The notes beneath the pieces were generated by a model that saw only the letters and a program-made list of their open reading frames with translations, searched no databases and had not been told where the DNA came from. Of a stretch of DNA of 48,756 bases, positions 34,599-43,849 are shown in pieces. The DNA comes from an uncultured Alphaproteobacteria bacterium (GTDB taxonomy: Bacteria > Pseudomonadota > Alphaproteobacteria > RF32 > CAG-239). The stretch lies in NCBI GenBank assembly GCA_944392865.1, contig CALXYD010000007.1, positions 1 to 48,756 on the forward strand, in the 5' to 3' direction. Position 1 is the first letter of the stretch. The number at the start of each line of letters is the position of its first letter. The translations under genes were made by a program, and so were the position numbers.

Positions 34599-34691
34599 CC
34601 GGCTGCCTGCCCCGCATCAGGTTTATAGCAGCGGGCGGCCGGACGGTTTGAACAGAAAATAAACATTACGGTGCGGAAGGCTATTCTTCCG
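34599..34691 (+). other. Two hairpins in the atpA-atpG spacer
   Basis: Bases 34599-34615 (CCGGCTGCC...) and 34631-34642 form an imperfect GC-rich hairpin, and CGGAAG (34674-34679) pairs with CTTCCG (34686-34691). No T-tract follows, so they are not standard terminators. They may adjust mRNA stability or atpG translation (inference). Confidence 0.45.
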
Positions 34692-34713
34692 GACGTTGCG
34701 GAAAGGAACGGTT

Positions 34714-35625
34714 ATGGCAGGCTTAAAAGAACTGCGGACACGGATTGAAAGCATAAAGTCAACACAGAAAATCACTTCGGCGATGAAGATGGTTGCGGCT
34801 TCCAAGTACCGGCGCGCCCAGTTGACGCTGGATAAAAGCGAATTGTTCCAGAAAATGATAATCCGCAATATCAAAAACGTTTTGGCGGCGATTAAAGCCG
34901 AAGAAGCGGAGAAAGGCATAACCTATCTTCTGCCGGAAATGCTGGTGCAGCCGAAGAACCCGAAACGCTACGCGCTGTTTGTTCTGGCGTCCGACCGGGG
35001 ACTGTGCGGCAGTTATAATCTGCAAATCGCCAAAGAGGCCAAACGGCGGATTGACGAGCTGACGAAACTCGGCAAAGAAGTGGTTATTTTCTGCTATGGC
35101 AAAAAAGGCTATGCCGCGCTGAAACGGTTGGGAATAACGGAAATTGAGGGCAATTACGCCAACGTTATCAAAAAACATCTGACTTATGAGGAAGCTTTGG
35201 CTTTCCTGCATGATGTCTGGGAGAAAAAAGAGCAATACCGTGCCGATGTCTGCGAAATCGTTTACAGCGATTTTTTATCCGGCCTGTCGCGGACGCTGGT
35301 TTCCAAGCAGGTTGTTCCCTATGATATTGCGCTTGAACCGGAAGACGCCGGCGTTGACCGTGTCGGCAATGCTTTTTACGGCTATATGCCCGACAAGCTT
35401 GAGCTGCTGCATAAACTGTCAAGCATTTATATGCGGACGGCAATGTTTGAAGTGCTTATCAATTCGCAGGCTTCCGAACATGCGGCACGGATGAGTTCAA
35501 TGGACAACGCCAACCGTAATGCCCGCGATATGATAAGTTCGCTGACATTCAAATACAACAGCCTGCGACAGTCGGCAATTACAACCGAGCTGACGGAAAT
35601 CGTCGCCGGAGCGGAAGCAATGTGA
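34714..35625 (+). CDS. atpG: ATP synthase F1 gamma subunit
   Basis: The 303-residue central shaft. N-terminal MAGLKELRTRIESIKSTQKITSAMKMV and C-terminal ARMSSMDNANRNARDMISSL coiled-coil parts match gamma, with ASDRGLCGSYN in the middle. The frame opens at TTG 34696, but GGAAAGGAACG precedes ATG 34714, which I use. It sits between atpA and atpD with the hairpin spacer upstream. Confidence 0.97.
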   Translation: MAGLKELRTRIESIKSTQKITSAMKMVAASKYRRAQLTLDKSELFQKMIIRNIKNVLAAIKAEEAEKGITYLLPEMLVQPKNPKRYALFVLASDRGLCGSYNLQIAKEAKRRIDELTKLGKEVVIFCYGKKGYAALKRLGITEIEGNYANVIKKHLTYEEALAFLHDVWEKKEQYRADVCEIVYSDFLSGLSRTLVSKQVVPYDIALEPEDAGVDRVGNAFYGYMPDKLELLHKLSSIYMRTAMFEVLINSQASEHAARMSSMDNANRNARDMISSLTFKYNSLRQSAITTELTEIVAGAEAM

Positions 35626-35628
35626 TGA

Positions 35629-37197
<1,569 letters not shown>

Positions 37198-37200
37198 GAA

Positions 37201-37557
37201 ATGGCGGAAGATATTGAGCTGAAAATTTATATGCCGGAAAAACTGGCGCTCCATAAAAAAGTCCACCGGGTGTTTTTGCCGTCGGACAGCAAGCCGATGA
37301 CGGTTATCAAAGACCGGGCGCCGACCCTGATGGCGCTGGATATGGGCGCGGTGAAAATCCTTGACGAGAGCAACAATGTCGCCGAGGAGTGGCTGATTTC
37401 CGGCGGTGCGGCCGATATTCAAAACAACACCTGCACGATTTTGACCGAATCGGCATTGGCGCGCAAAGGGCTGACGGCGGAAAAAGCCGAAGAGCTTAAC
37501 GCCGATTTTCCGAACCCTTTTTACCAATGGCTTATCGGCTATCTGAAACAGAAATAG
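37201..37557 (+). CDS. atpC: ATP synthase F1 epsilon subunit, short form
   Basis: Only 118 residues, against about 130-140 in relatives. The N-terminal beta sandwich is recognisable (LKIYMPEKLALHKKVHRVFLPS; ALDMGAVKI), but the usual GExGVLPGHxP region reads SKPMTVIKDRAP. The C-terminal two-helix domain is nearly absent: the protein ends at NPFYQWLIGYLKQK. That domain normally inhibits ATP hydrolysis, so control of the enzyme may differ. Start is three bases after the atpD stop, ribosome site GGGAGCGG. Terminator follows. Confidence 0.9.
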   Translation: MAEDIELKIYMPEKLALHKKVHRVFLPSDSKPMTVIKDRAPTLMALDMGAVKILDESNNVAEEWLISGGAADIQNNTCTILTESALARKGLTAEKAEELNADFPNPFYQWLIGYLKQK

Positions 37558-37591
37558 CCGCTGAAAAGTTGCCCGGATATCGGGAGGGAGG

Positions 37592-37620
37592 CTGCCGCGT
37601 CATCTGCGGCAGTTTTTTTT
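37592..37620 (+). terminator. Terminator of the atp operon
   Basis: CTGCCGC (37592-37598) pairs with GCGGCAG (37606-37612), loop GTCATCT, followed by eight T. 34 bases after the atpC stop. Confidence 0.92.
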
Positions 37621-37682
37621 GCGGACGTGGGAGCGGTGTTTTGCGGACGAGGCGGCGGTTTTGCGGGCTGGAGCGGCGTTTT
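37617..37682 (+). repeat. Imperfect tandem repeat, three copies of 20-22 bp
   Basis: Units begin at 37617, 37639 and 37659, each TTTTGCGG followed by a G-rich stretch ending in GCGG. They lie immediately downstream of the atp terminator, in the spacer before the GT-C gene. No function assigned. Confidence 0.6.
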
Positions 37683-37771
37683 ACCGCATTGTGCGTAAAC
37701 GGACTTTGCCGGTTGACGGCGGGGGATTTTCTTTTTACTTTAGCTTAAAGTATACATAAAACGGATTGAAT

Positions 37772-39298
37772 ATGCGCTGTTTTTTTAAAAATATCTTCCG
37801 GAGCTTTTATGGAAAAGGCGGGCTTATCGTCGGGTTTACCGCGCTTAGTTATGCGTTGCTTATCAATAATCTTAATCTATGGAGCGATGAAATTTATTCG
37901 GTGCTGATGGCGCGCGACAGCCTGCCGGAGATGTTTTATCTGCTGATGACCGAAGATTCCAAACCGCCGCTCTATTATCTGTATCTTAAAGGCGTTTTGG
38001 CGCTGTTTTCGCCACAATACGAGATATGGGGCGCGCATTTTGCCTCTTTTATTCTGTTGATTGCCGCGCAGATTTTTGTTTTGACGGCGGTGCGGCGCGA
38101 TTACGGCGACCGGACGGCGCTGATTGCGGCGGGGCTGATTATGGCCTTGCCCCCTTCCCTGTGGTTGGCCTTTGAAGTGCGGGCGTATATGCTGGCAAAC
38201 CTCTGTTTGCTGATGGCGGCGGTTTACGGATTGCGGCTTTTAGACAAGCCGACAACGGCAGATGGCGGCAAATTTGCGGCGGCAATGACGGCGGCGCTTT
38301 ATACGCACTATTACTGCGCCGTGTGGCTGATGTTTTTCTGCCTGTTTCTTTTGGTTATTTTGATAAGGGAAAATAACAAGGCGGCATTCAAGAAGTTTTT
38401 ATGGGCGGTTACGGGGACGGCGCTCGCTTTCGCACCGTGGCTTGCGGTGCCGCTTACAACCGGCGGCGGTATCAGCCAATATTGGTATGTCAATATGTCC
38501 TTTGTTAAAATGAGCGCGCAGTTTTTTACGACGCCGCTTACGGCAGAAATGTGGCAAACGGCATTGGCAACGGGGACGGTGCTGTCCTTTTCGGCTTTCA
38601 GCGCTATCGTCCTTTGCGGATTATGCGCCGGCAAACAAGGTTTTGACGGAAGCGGCGGCAAGAAACTGCGGCGGTTAATTTACGCCACGGCGGGGACGAC
38701 GCTTGCGGCTTATCTGCTGTTGGTTATTTTGTCGGTTACGGTGCGCCCGATGGTTACGTCGCGTTATCTGATGACATTTGCGCTGATGTGGTATCTGGCC
38801 GGGGCAGCGGCGCTGACACAATTCCGCTTTTTGCGCAACGGCTTTTTAATCGTGGCCGCCGCCGGGTTTATCGGGGCATACCACGATATCCGGCTCGCCT
38901 CTTTTGACCGCGGCTTTTACAATCTGGCGCACGATGTGCGGAAGTATATTTCCAAAGACCGCCCGATTGTGGTTTTTGATAACAACAATCTGTTTTGCGA
39001 ATATTATCTGCCGGAATATACCTGCCTTTCCGCAGTTGGCGAACGCGGGGAAATTCTCCGCCTGCCGACGATTATGGAAAATTATGACAAATATCTGCCT
39101 TACGCGCAAAATCCGGCGGCGGTTACGTTTTCGCTTTCCAGCTACCTCAAATTAAACGATGAGAAGAAGTGTATGACCTATGGTTCGTCCTACCGGATTA
39201 ACAATGCGACTTATCTGTGCCGACTGGGCGCTGAAGTTACGCAAAAATTATTGTCGGACAGCGTCAATTTACGGTTGCACAAGTATAAATCGCATTGA
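37772..39298 (+). CDS. GT-C family glycosyltransferase (ArnT/PMT-like)
   Basis: A 508-residue multispanning membrane protein with about ten to twelve hydrophobic segments. The first loop carries LWSDEIYSVLMARD, the acidic catalytic loop typical of GT-C enzymes (W-x-D-E), and EDSKPPLYYLYLKG, a family-39-like motif. A soluble C-terminal tail (about 390-508) resembles periplasmic carbohydrate-binding tails. GT-C enzymes use polyprenyl-phosphate sugars and modify lipid A, proteins or surface glycans from the periplasmic side. The frame opens at TTG 37766; ATG 37772 is used, though the ribosome site is weak. Confidence 0.82.
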   Translation: MRCFFKNIFRSFYGKGGLIVGFTALSYALLINNLNLWSDEIYSVLMARDSLPEMFYLLMTEDSKPPLYYLYLKGVLALFSPQYEIWGAHFASFILLIAAQIFVLTAVRRDYGDRTALIAAGLIMALPPSLWLAFEVRAYMLANLCLLMAAVYGLRLLDKPTTADGGKFAAAMTAALYTHYYCAVWLMFFCLFLLVILIRENNKAAFKKFLWAVTGTALAFAPWLAVPLTTGGGISQYWYVNMSFVKMSAQFFTTPLTAEMWQTALATGTVLSFSAFSAIVLCGLCAGKQGFDGSGGKKLRRLIYATAGTTLAAYLLLVILSVTVRPMVTSRYLMTFALMWYLAGAAALTQFRFLRNGFLIVAAAGFIGAYHDIRLASFDRGFYNLAHDVRKYISKDRPIVVFDNNNLFCEYYLPEYTCLSAVGERGEILRLPTIMENYDKYLPYAQNPAAVTFSLSSYLKLNDEKKCMTYGSSYRINNATYLCRLGAEVTQKLLSDSVNLRLHKYKSH

Positions 39299-39322
39299 CT
39301 CACAAAAAAAACAGGATATAGT
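39295..39322 (+). promoter_or_regulatory. Predicted promoter of the PfkB-family gene
   Basis: TTGACT (39295-39300), overlapping the stop codon of the upstream gene, and TATAGT (39317-39322) are 16 bases apart. Confidence 0.65.
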
Positions 39323-39365
39323 GTTAAGTAATTGTTAACCTTTTCTCAGAGAATACGGGGAAAAT

Positions 39366-40223
39366 ATGGCCGGAAGAACAAAGAAACCTCACGTTATCGC
39401 TATCGGGGAAGTTGTCTATGATATTATGCCGGACAGCCGGAAACTCGGCGGCGCGCCGGCAGATTTTTTGCATTATGCGGTCAAAGCGGGCGCCAAAGGT
39501 TCGCTTATCAGCGCTATCGGCGCCGATGACCTCGGGCGGGAAGTGGTTGCCGAATTAAATAAATTTAATATAGAGCCGGTATTGGCGATTACCCCGTATC
39601 CGACCGGGCGGGTGCTGATTTTTAAGAATTCCGACGGACGACACACGGCGCATATTTTGGAAAATGCCGCGTGGGACTATATTCCCTATACCGAAGCGGC
39701 GGAGAAATGCGTTCAGACGGCTGACGCCGCTTTCTTCGGGACGCTGGCGCTCCGCAAACCTTATTCGCGCGGGACGGTGTTGGATTTAATTGATGCTGTG
39801 CCGGAAAAGGCTTATAAATTTTTTGATGTCAACCTGCGGCAGGACTATTATGACAAAGAGCTTATCCAGTCCCTGCTCCATAAAGCCAATATTCTAAAAC
39901 TCAATACCGACGAATTGAAAGTTTTGAAACCGCTGCTTAGATTAAACGGCAATACGGAAGATGTTTGCAAAAAGCTTAAAAATGTTTACGGGCTCAAATA
40001 TCTGATTTTGACCGATGCCTCCAAGGAAAGCCGTGTTTACGGGAAAGAACTGACGGTAGTGAAAAACAGCGGCGTGCGGCAGGCTTTCGCCTACGGCGCG
40101 GGAAATGCCTTTGCGGGGACTTTTATGACATCGCTGTTGAACGGCGCGACGCAACAGGAAGCCCACGACGCGGCGAATCAGGCGGCTATCAGCGTTTGCG
40201 TGGCGAACAGCAAGAAAATATGA
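39366..40223 (+). CDS. PfkB-family sugar kinase homologue, catalytic Asp replaced
   Basis: 285 residues with a ribokinase/fructokinase fold. The N-terminal IGEVVYDIMP, the substrate motif LGGAPADFLHYAVKAGA with GADDLGREV, and FFDVNLRQDYYD are clear. The anion-hole motif normally reads D-T-x-G-A-G-D with Asp as catalytic base; here it reads AFAYGAGNAFAG, so Asn 247 replaces the base and the DT is lost. The reading frame is intact with good codon use, so it is not an obvious pseudogene. It may be a non-catalytic or altered protein. GGGGAA ribosome site. Near mlaE but likely separate. Confidence 0.8.
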   Translation: MAGRTKKPHVIAIGEVVYDIMPDSRKLGGAPADFLHYAVKAGAKGSLISAIGADDLGREVVAELNKFNIEPVLAITPYPTGRVLIFKNSDGRHTAHILENAAWDYIPYTEAAEKCVQTADAAFFGTLALRKPYSRGTVLDLIDAVPEKAYKFFDVNLRQDYYDKELIQSLLHKANILKLNTDELKVLKPLLRLNGNTEDVCKKLKNVYGLKYLILTDASKESRVYGKELTVVKNSGVRQAFAYGAGNAFAGTFMTSLLNGATQQEAHDAANQAAISVCVANSKKI

Positions 40224-40300
40224 GACTTTCGGCGGTGCGCAAAAGAGTTATAAAATTAAGAATAAAAAAAGGGTAACCTATAAAAGAATGATGGCAGAAG

Positions 40301-41590
40301 ATGACGGCAGAATTAAAAAATAACAACGGAGAAATTTCCATCTGTATCCGCCAGCCGGAAACGTCAACAGAAGCGGCAACGGCGGTGCTAAGCGGCGCTA
40401 ATACCGACGCTACTGCCGGCGCTGTGACGGATACGACAAGCGGTGCTAATACCGACGCTACTGCCGGCGCTGTTGCGGACGGAACGGAGATGGAACGGCT
40501 TCCCGGACACGCCGCGGGCAAAAACTTTTCCGCTGACAACGGACGGGACGATGACCGCCTGTTTGAAGATATTCTGCAACAAAGCCGGGCGGCGGGCAGT
40601 CATAAAATCTATGCGGCTTTGCCGGAGGGAACGCCCTATTCTTCCGCCGCGGCGGCGGAGTTTTTTTATCTGGCAAAAAAGCTGAAAGAAAAAGGGATTA
40701 CGCTTGATTTGTCACGGCTGCCGCAAAATGTGCAAGATGTTTTAAATCTGGCGATGAAAGGCGGAAACACGCCGCCGAAAGATGAGGTTGCCCACAAGGA
40801 TTTCCTTGAGCGAATCGGGACAAAATCTTTCCTTATTTATGAAGATGTCAAGAACGCCCTGCGCTTTATGCGTGAAACTTTCGGCGCAGTCGGGCGTTTT
40901 ATGGCGGGAACGGCGGTCTGGCGGCGCAAGGATTTCTGGTTTATTTTCGGCGATTGCAGCTACAAGGCAGTCGGAATTATCGCCTTAGTCAGCTTTTTGG
41001 TCGGGCTGATACTGGCGTTTGTCGGAGCGTTACAACTGCGCACGTTTGGCGCGGGGATTTATGTGGCCAGCATGGTGGCGCTCGGAATGACGCGGATTAT
41101 GGCGGCAATTATGGTCGGTATCATTATGGCGGGGCGGACAGGCTCCTCATACGCGGCGACGCTCGGCACAATGCAGGTTAATGAGGAAATTGACGCGCTA
41201 AAGACGCTCGGGGTTAAGATTTCCGATTATCTGGTCGCGCCGCGGCTGGTTTCTCTGGTACTGACCATTCCGTTTTTAACCCTGCTTGCCGATGCGCTGG
41301 GTATTTTGGGCGGCGCAGTCGTCGGGGTGAGCTTTTTGGATTTGTCTTCATCTTCTTATTTAGAATACTCTGTCAAAGCGCTCAGTTTAAAGAATATTTT
41401 AGTCGGGCTGTTCCACAGTATTGTCTACGGGGTGATTATTTCCCTATGCGGCTGCTATGAGGGGCTGAATGCCGGACGGGACGCGGACAGTGTGGGCAAG
41501 GCAACGACCGGAGCCGTGGTTACGGCGTTGGTGTGGATGATTGTCGCAACCGGCATTTTGACCGTGGTTTTTGAGGAGATGGGAATATGA
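40301..41590 (+). CDS. mlaE: MlaE-type ABC permease with STAS-like N-terminal extension
   Basis: A 429-residue inner-membrane permease for MCE phospholipid transport. The first 80 residues are low complexity and include a 16-residue tandem repeat (SGANTDATAGAV...) at about 31-62. A STAS-like segment follows (about 85-150; YAALPEGTPYSSAAAAEFFYLAKKL and ITLDLSRLP). The MlaE domain (about 195-429) has family blocks MVALGMTRIMAAIMVGI and EEIDALKTLGVKISDYL. STAS-fused MlaE permeases are known in some bacteria. The ribosome site is weak. It overlaps mlaF by four bases (ATGA). The tail-first length is unusual. Confidence 0.9.
   Translation: MTAELKNNNGEISICIRQPETSTEAATAVLSGANTDATAGAVTDTTSGANTDATAGAVADGTEMERLPGHAAGKNFSADNGRDDDRLFEDILQQSRAAGSHKIYAALPEGTPYSSAAAAEFFYLAKKLKEKGITLDLSRLPQNVQDVLNLAMKGGNTPPKDEVAHKDFLERIGTKSFLIYEDVKNALRFMRETFGAVGRFMAGTAVWRRKDFWFIFGDCSYKAVGIIALVSFLVGLILAFVGALQLRTFGAGIYVASMVALGMTRIMAAIMVGIIMAGRTGSSYAATLGTMQVNEEIDALKTLGVKISDYLVAPRLVSLVLTIPFLTLLADALGILGGAVVGVSFLDLSSSSYLEYSVKALSLKNILVGLFHSIVYGVIISLCGCYEGLNAGRDADSVGKATTGAVVTALVWMIVATGILTVVFEEMGI
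40391..40486 (+). repeat. 48-bp tandem duplication inside mlaE
   Basis: Two 48-base copies (40391-40438, 40439-40486), nearly identical over the first 35 bases, encode the 16-residue repeat SGANTDATAGAV-x-D-x-T. Being a multiple of three, it keeps the frame. It may vary in copy number between strains. Confidence 0.8.
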
Positions 41591-42336
41591 GCAGAGAAAT
41601 CATTGCCGTCAAAAACCTGAAAGTGGCCTACGGTGATTTTGTTTTGTTTGATGACATTAATTTTACGGTCAACGAAAAGGATATTTTCATCATCATGGGG
41701 GCGAGCGGTTGCGGCAAGAGCAGTATGTTGCGCGTGCTGACCGGGTTGGTTACGCCGGTTCAGGGCAAAGTGATGATTGACGGCAAAGACTTTTCCGGCG
41801 CCGATGACGCGGCGAAAACGGAGATTATGAAAAGCTGCGGGGTATTGTATCAGAGCGGGGCGCTGTTTTCTTCCATGACGCTTAAAGAAAACGTGGCCAT
41901 GCCGCTGGAGCTTTATACCGCTTACACGCCCAAAGAGATTGACGAGCTGGCAAGTTACAAACTGGCGCTGACCGGGCTTTACGGTTTTGAAGATTTTTAT
42001 CCGTCGGAAATTTCCGGCGGTATGAAAAAACGGGCGGCGCTGTCGCGGGCGCTGGCGCTTGACCCGAAAATCGTTTATTGCGACGAGCCGTCGGCAGGGC
42101 TTGACCCTATCAGCTCCAAACGGCTTGACGATCTGATTTCGGAACTTAACCAAAATCTCGGCACAACGTTTGTTATCGTAACGCATGAGCTGCAGTCGCT
42201 GCTCAGTATCGGCACAAATTCCATCTTTTTGGAGAACAGCGTTAAGAATATTACGGGACGCGGCAATCCGCAAGAGCTGTTGCGCAACCCGCCTAACGAC
42301 ACCATTCGCGAATTTTTAACCAGAGGAAAAAAATAA
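41587..42336 (+). CDS. mlaF: MlaF-type ABC transporter ATPase
   Basis: A 249-residue nucleotide-binding subunit. Walker A GASGCGKSS, signature motif SGGMKKR, Walker B IVYCDEPSAGLDP with the catalytic Glu, and the switch histidine in VTHELQS. It overlaps the end of mlaE and is followed by mlaD with a shared base (TAATG), so translation is coupled. It drives lipid exchange between inner and outer membrane with MlaE and MlaD. Confidence 0.95.
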   Translation: MSREIIAVKNLKVAYGDFVLFDDINFTVNEKDIFIIMGASGCGKSSMLRVLTGLVTPVQGKVMIDGKDFSGADDAAKTEIMKSCGVLYQSGALFSSMTLKENVAMPLELYTAYTPKEIDELASYKLALTGLYGFEDFYPSEISGGMKKRAALSRALALDPKIVYCDEPSAGLDPISSKRLDDLISELNQNLGTTFVIVTHELQSLLSIGTNSIFLENSVKNITGRGNPQELLRNPPNDTIREFLTRGKK

Positions 42337-43178
42337 TGATAAAACAACCTAATATGAAAATGATCGGATTATTCGTCTGCACCGGCCTGTTGGCGTTGGT
42401 GCTGATGTTCGGATATTTTTTGAAAAGCAAATTTTCCGACAACGAATCGACGGTGGTGATGTATTTTGACGAATCGGTCAAAGGACTGGATATCGGCGCG
42501 CCGGTGCTGTTTAAGGGCGTGAAAATAGGCGAAGTGGCCGAGGTGCGCCTGCAGGCCGATATGCAGACGATGCAGTTTATGATTCCGGTTTATGCCAAAA
42601 TCTATAACGGCAAATCGCTGATTACCAATATGCACAACGAGCGGGAGCGGCTTGACCAGTTTATTAAAGACGGGTTGCGGGCGCAACTGACGACAAGTTC
42701 GGTGATTACCGGACAGTTGGCCATTGAGCTGGATATTTTCCCCGACTCGCCGGTTGTCCTCTATAAAACGGATAAAAACGTGTTGGAAATTCCGACTATC
42801 GGCTCGCCGCTTTCGGCTATTTCCAAGACGCTACGGGTTATGCCGATTGCGCAAATTGCCGGCGACGTCCACCATATCACGCAGACGCTCAATAAAGAAC
42901 TGCCTATGCTGTTGACACGGCTTAACTCCACGTTGGATACGTTTGACAATATTCTCAAGGAAAACAAAAACAATACCGCCAAAATGGTTGAAGAACTCGG
43001 CACGGCGGCGCAGAATGTCGGCGGGGCGGCGCAGTCTTTTGACCTGATGGTCGGCGAAAACGCGGCAAGCATTGCAACGATGATTGAAAGCTTTTCCGCG
43101 GCGGCGGCTTCAATGAAAAATCTGACCGATTATCTGCAGATGTATCCAAGCGCAATTCTTACAGGAAAGGGATATTAA
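42336..43178 (+). CDS. mlaD: MlaD-type MCE domain protein
   Basis: A 280-residue periplasmic protein anchored by an N-terminal segment (about 9-27). The MCE domain lies at about 38-125 (VVMYFDESVKGLDIGAPVLFKGVKIGEV). A helical tail of about 130 residues with Asn/Ala/Thr heptad-like pattern (NKNNTAKMVEELGTAAQNV) may reach across the periplasm as a bundle. MCE rings carry phospholipids. Coupled to mlaF and followed by a lipoprotein gene. Gene order E-F-D-lipoprotein is the LinKLMN-type arrangement rather than E. coli MlaFEDCB. Confidence 0.93.
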   Translation: MIKQPNMKMIGLFVCTGLLALVLMFGYFLKSKFSDNESTVVMYFDESVKGLDIGAPVLFKGVKIGEVAEVRLQADMQTMQFMIPVYAKIYNGKSLITNMHNERERLDQFIKDGLRAQLTTSSVITGQLAIELDIFPDSPVVLYKTDKNVLEIPTIGSPLSAISKTLRVMPIAQIAGDVHHITQTLNKELPMLLTRLNSTLDTFDNILKENKNNTAKMVEELGTAAQNVGGAAQSFDLMVGENAASIATMIESFSAAAASMKNLTDYLQMYPSAILTGKGY

Positions 43179-43179
43179 A

Positions 43180-43746
43180 ATGAAAAAACTGATGATTGCC
43201 TTAATGGCGCTGACAGCGGCGGCCTGCTCCAGCCCGGCGCCCGACTTTTATCAACCGGTGGCGTTTAAAACAACCGATGCGGCTTATCCTAACGTTAAGG
43301 CGACAATTTTAATCGGAAATGTTTTATTGCCGGCGGAACAGGCGCGGCCGCAAATAACAACACTCGGCAAAGAGGACTATGAAGTGCGGATTGACGAATT
43401 TAACCGCTGGGGCGCGGCGCCGGAGCGGCTTATCCAACAGGTTTTGAATGAAAATCTCAGTCTGCTTCTGCCGAACGCCATGGTGGAAAACCAAACTACG
43501 CTCAGGAAGAACTATAAATATGCGGTGATGACGGAAATTCGCGAGATGAACGGGCGACTCGGCGAATCGGCGGTTCTGAAGGCGTCTTATTTTATCCGCA
43601 ACAAACAGGGCAAAATCGTCAAACAAGGGCGATTTGAGCGGAAGACGGAAACCGGTTCGGGCTATGAGGCCTATGTTCCGGCGCAGAGCCGGCTGCTCGG
43701 CGAACTGGCGGCGGTTATAGCGGCGGATTTGGCCAAGCTTAAATAA
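43180..43746 (+). CDS. MCE-associated lipoprotein (PqiC/ABC auxiliary component)
   Basis: A 188-residue lipoprotein. Lipobox TAAAC gives lipidated C16. The domain (about 45-188) resembles the PqiC/DUF330 ABC-type transport auxiliary family, with FNRWGAAPERLIQQVLNENLS as the best block and a conserved LGELAAVIAADLAK helix at the end. It likely anchors the MCE tube to the outer membrane. It starts two bases after mlaD stops; the ribosome site GGAAAGGGA lies inside mlaD. Completes the transporter operon. Confidence 0.83.
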   Translation: MKKLMIALMALTAAACSSPAPDFYQPVAFKTTDAAYPNVKATILIGNVLLPAEQARPQITTLGKEDYEVRIDEFNRWGAAPERLIQQVLNENLSLLLPNAMVENQTTLRKNYKYAVMTEIREMNGRLGESAVLKASYFIRNKQGKIVKQGRFERKTETGSGYEAYVPAQSRLLGELAAVIAADLAKLK

Positions 43747-43777
43747 TTCCGTTTTGTTCCCCCTGTCCGCGGCAAAA

Positions 43778-43803
43778 CCTGTTTCAGCGGCGGGCGAAAC
43801 AGG
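43778..43803 (+). other. Perfect 8-bp hairpin without T-tract
   Basis: CCTGTTTC (43778-43785) pairs with GAAACAGG (43796-43803) around AGCGGCGGGC. No T-run follows, so it may stabilise the end of the mla mRNA or be a weak terminator. Confidence 0.5.
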
Positions 43804-43849
43804 ACGGTGATTTTAGACATTATAGATATTAGATGGAAAGGACTTTTTA

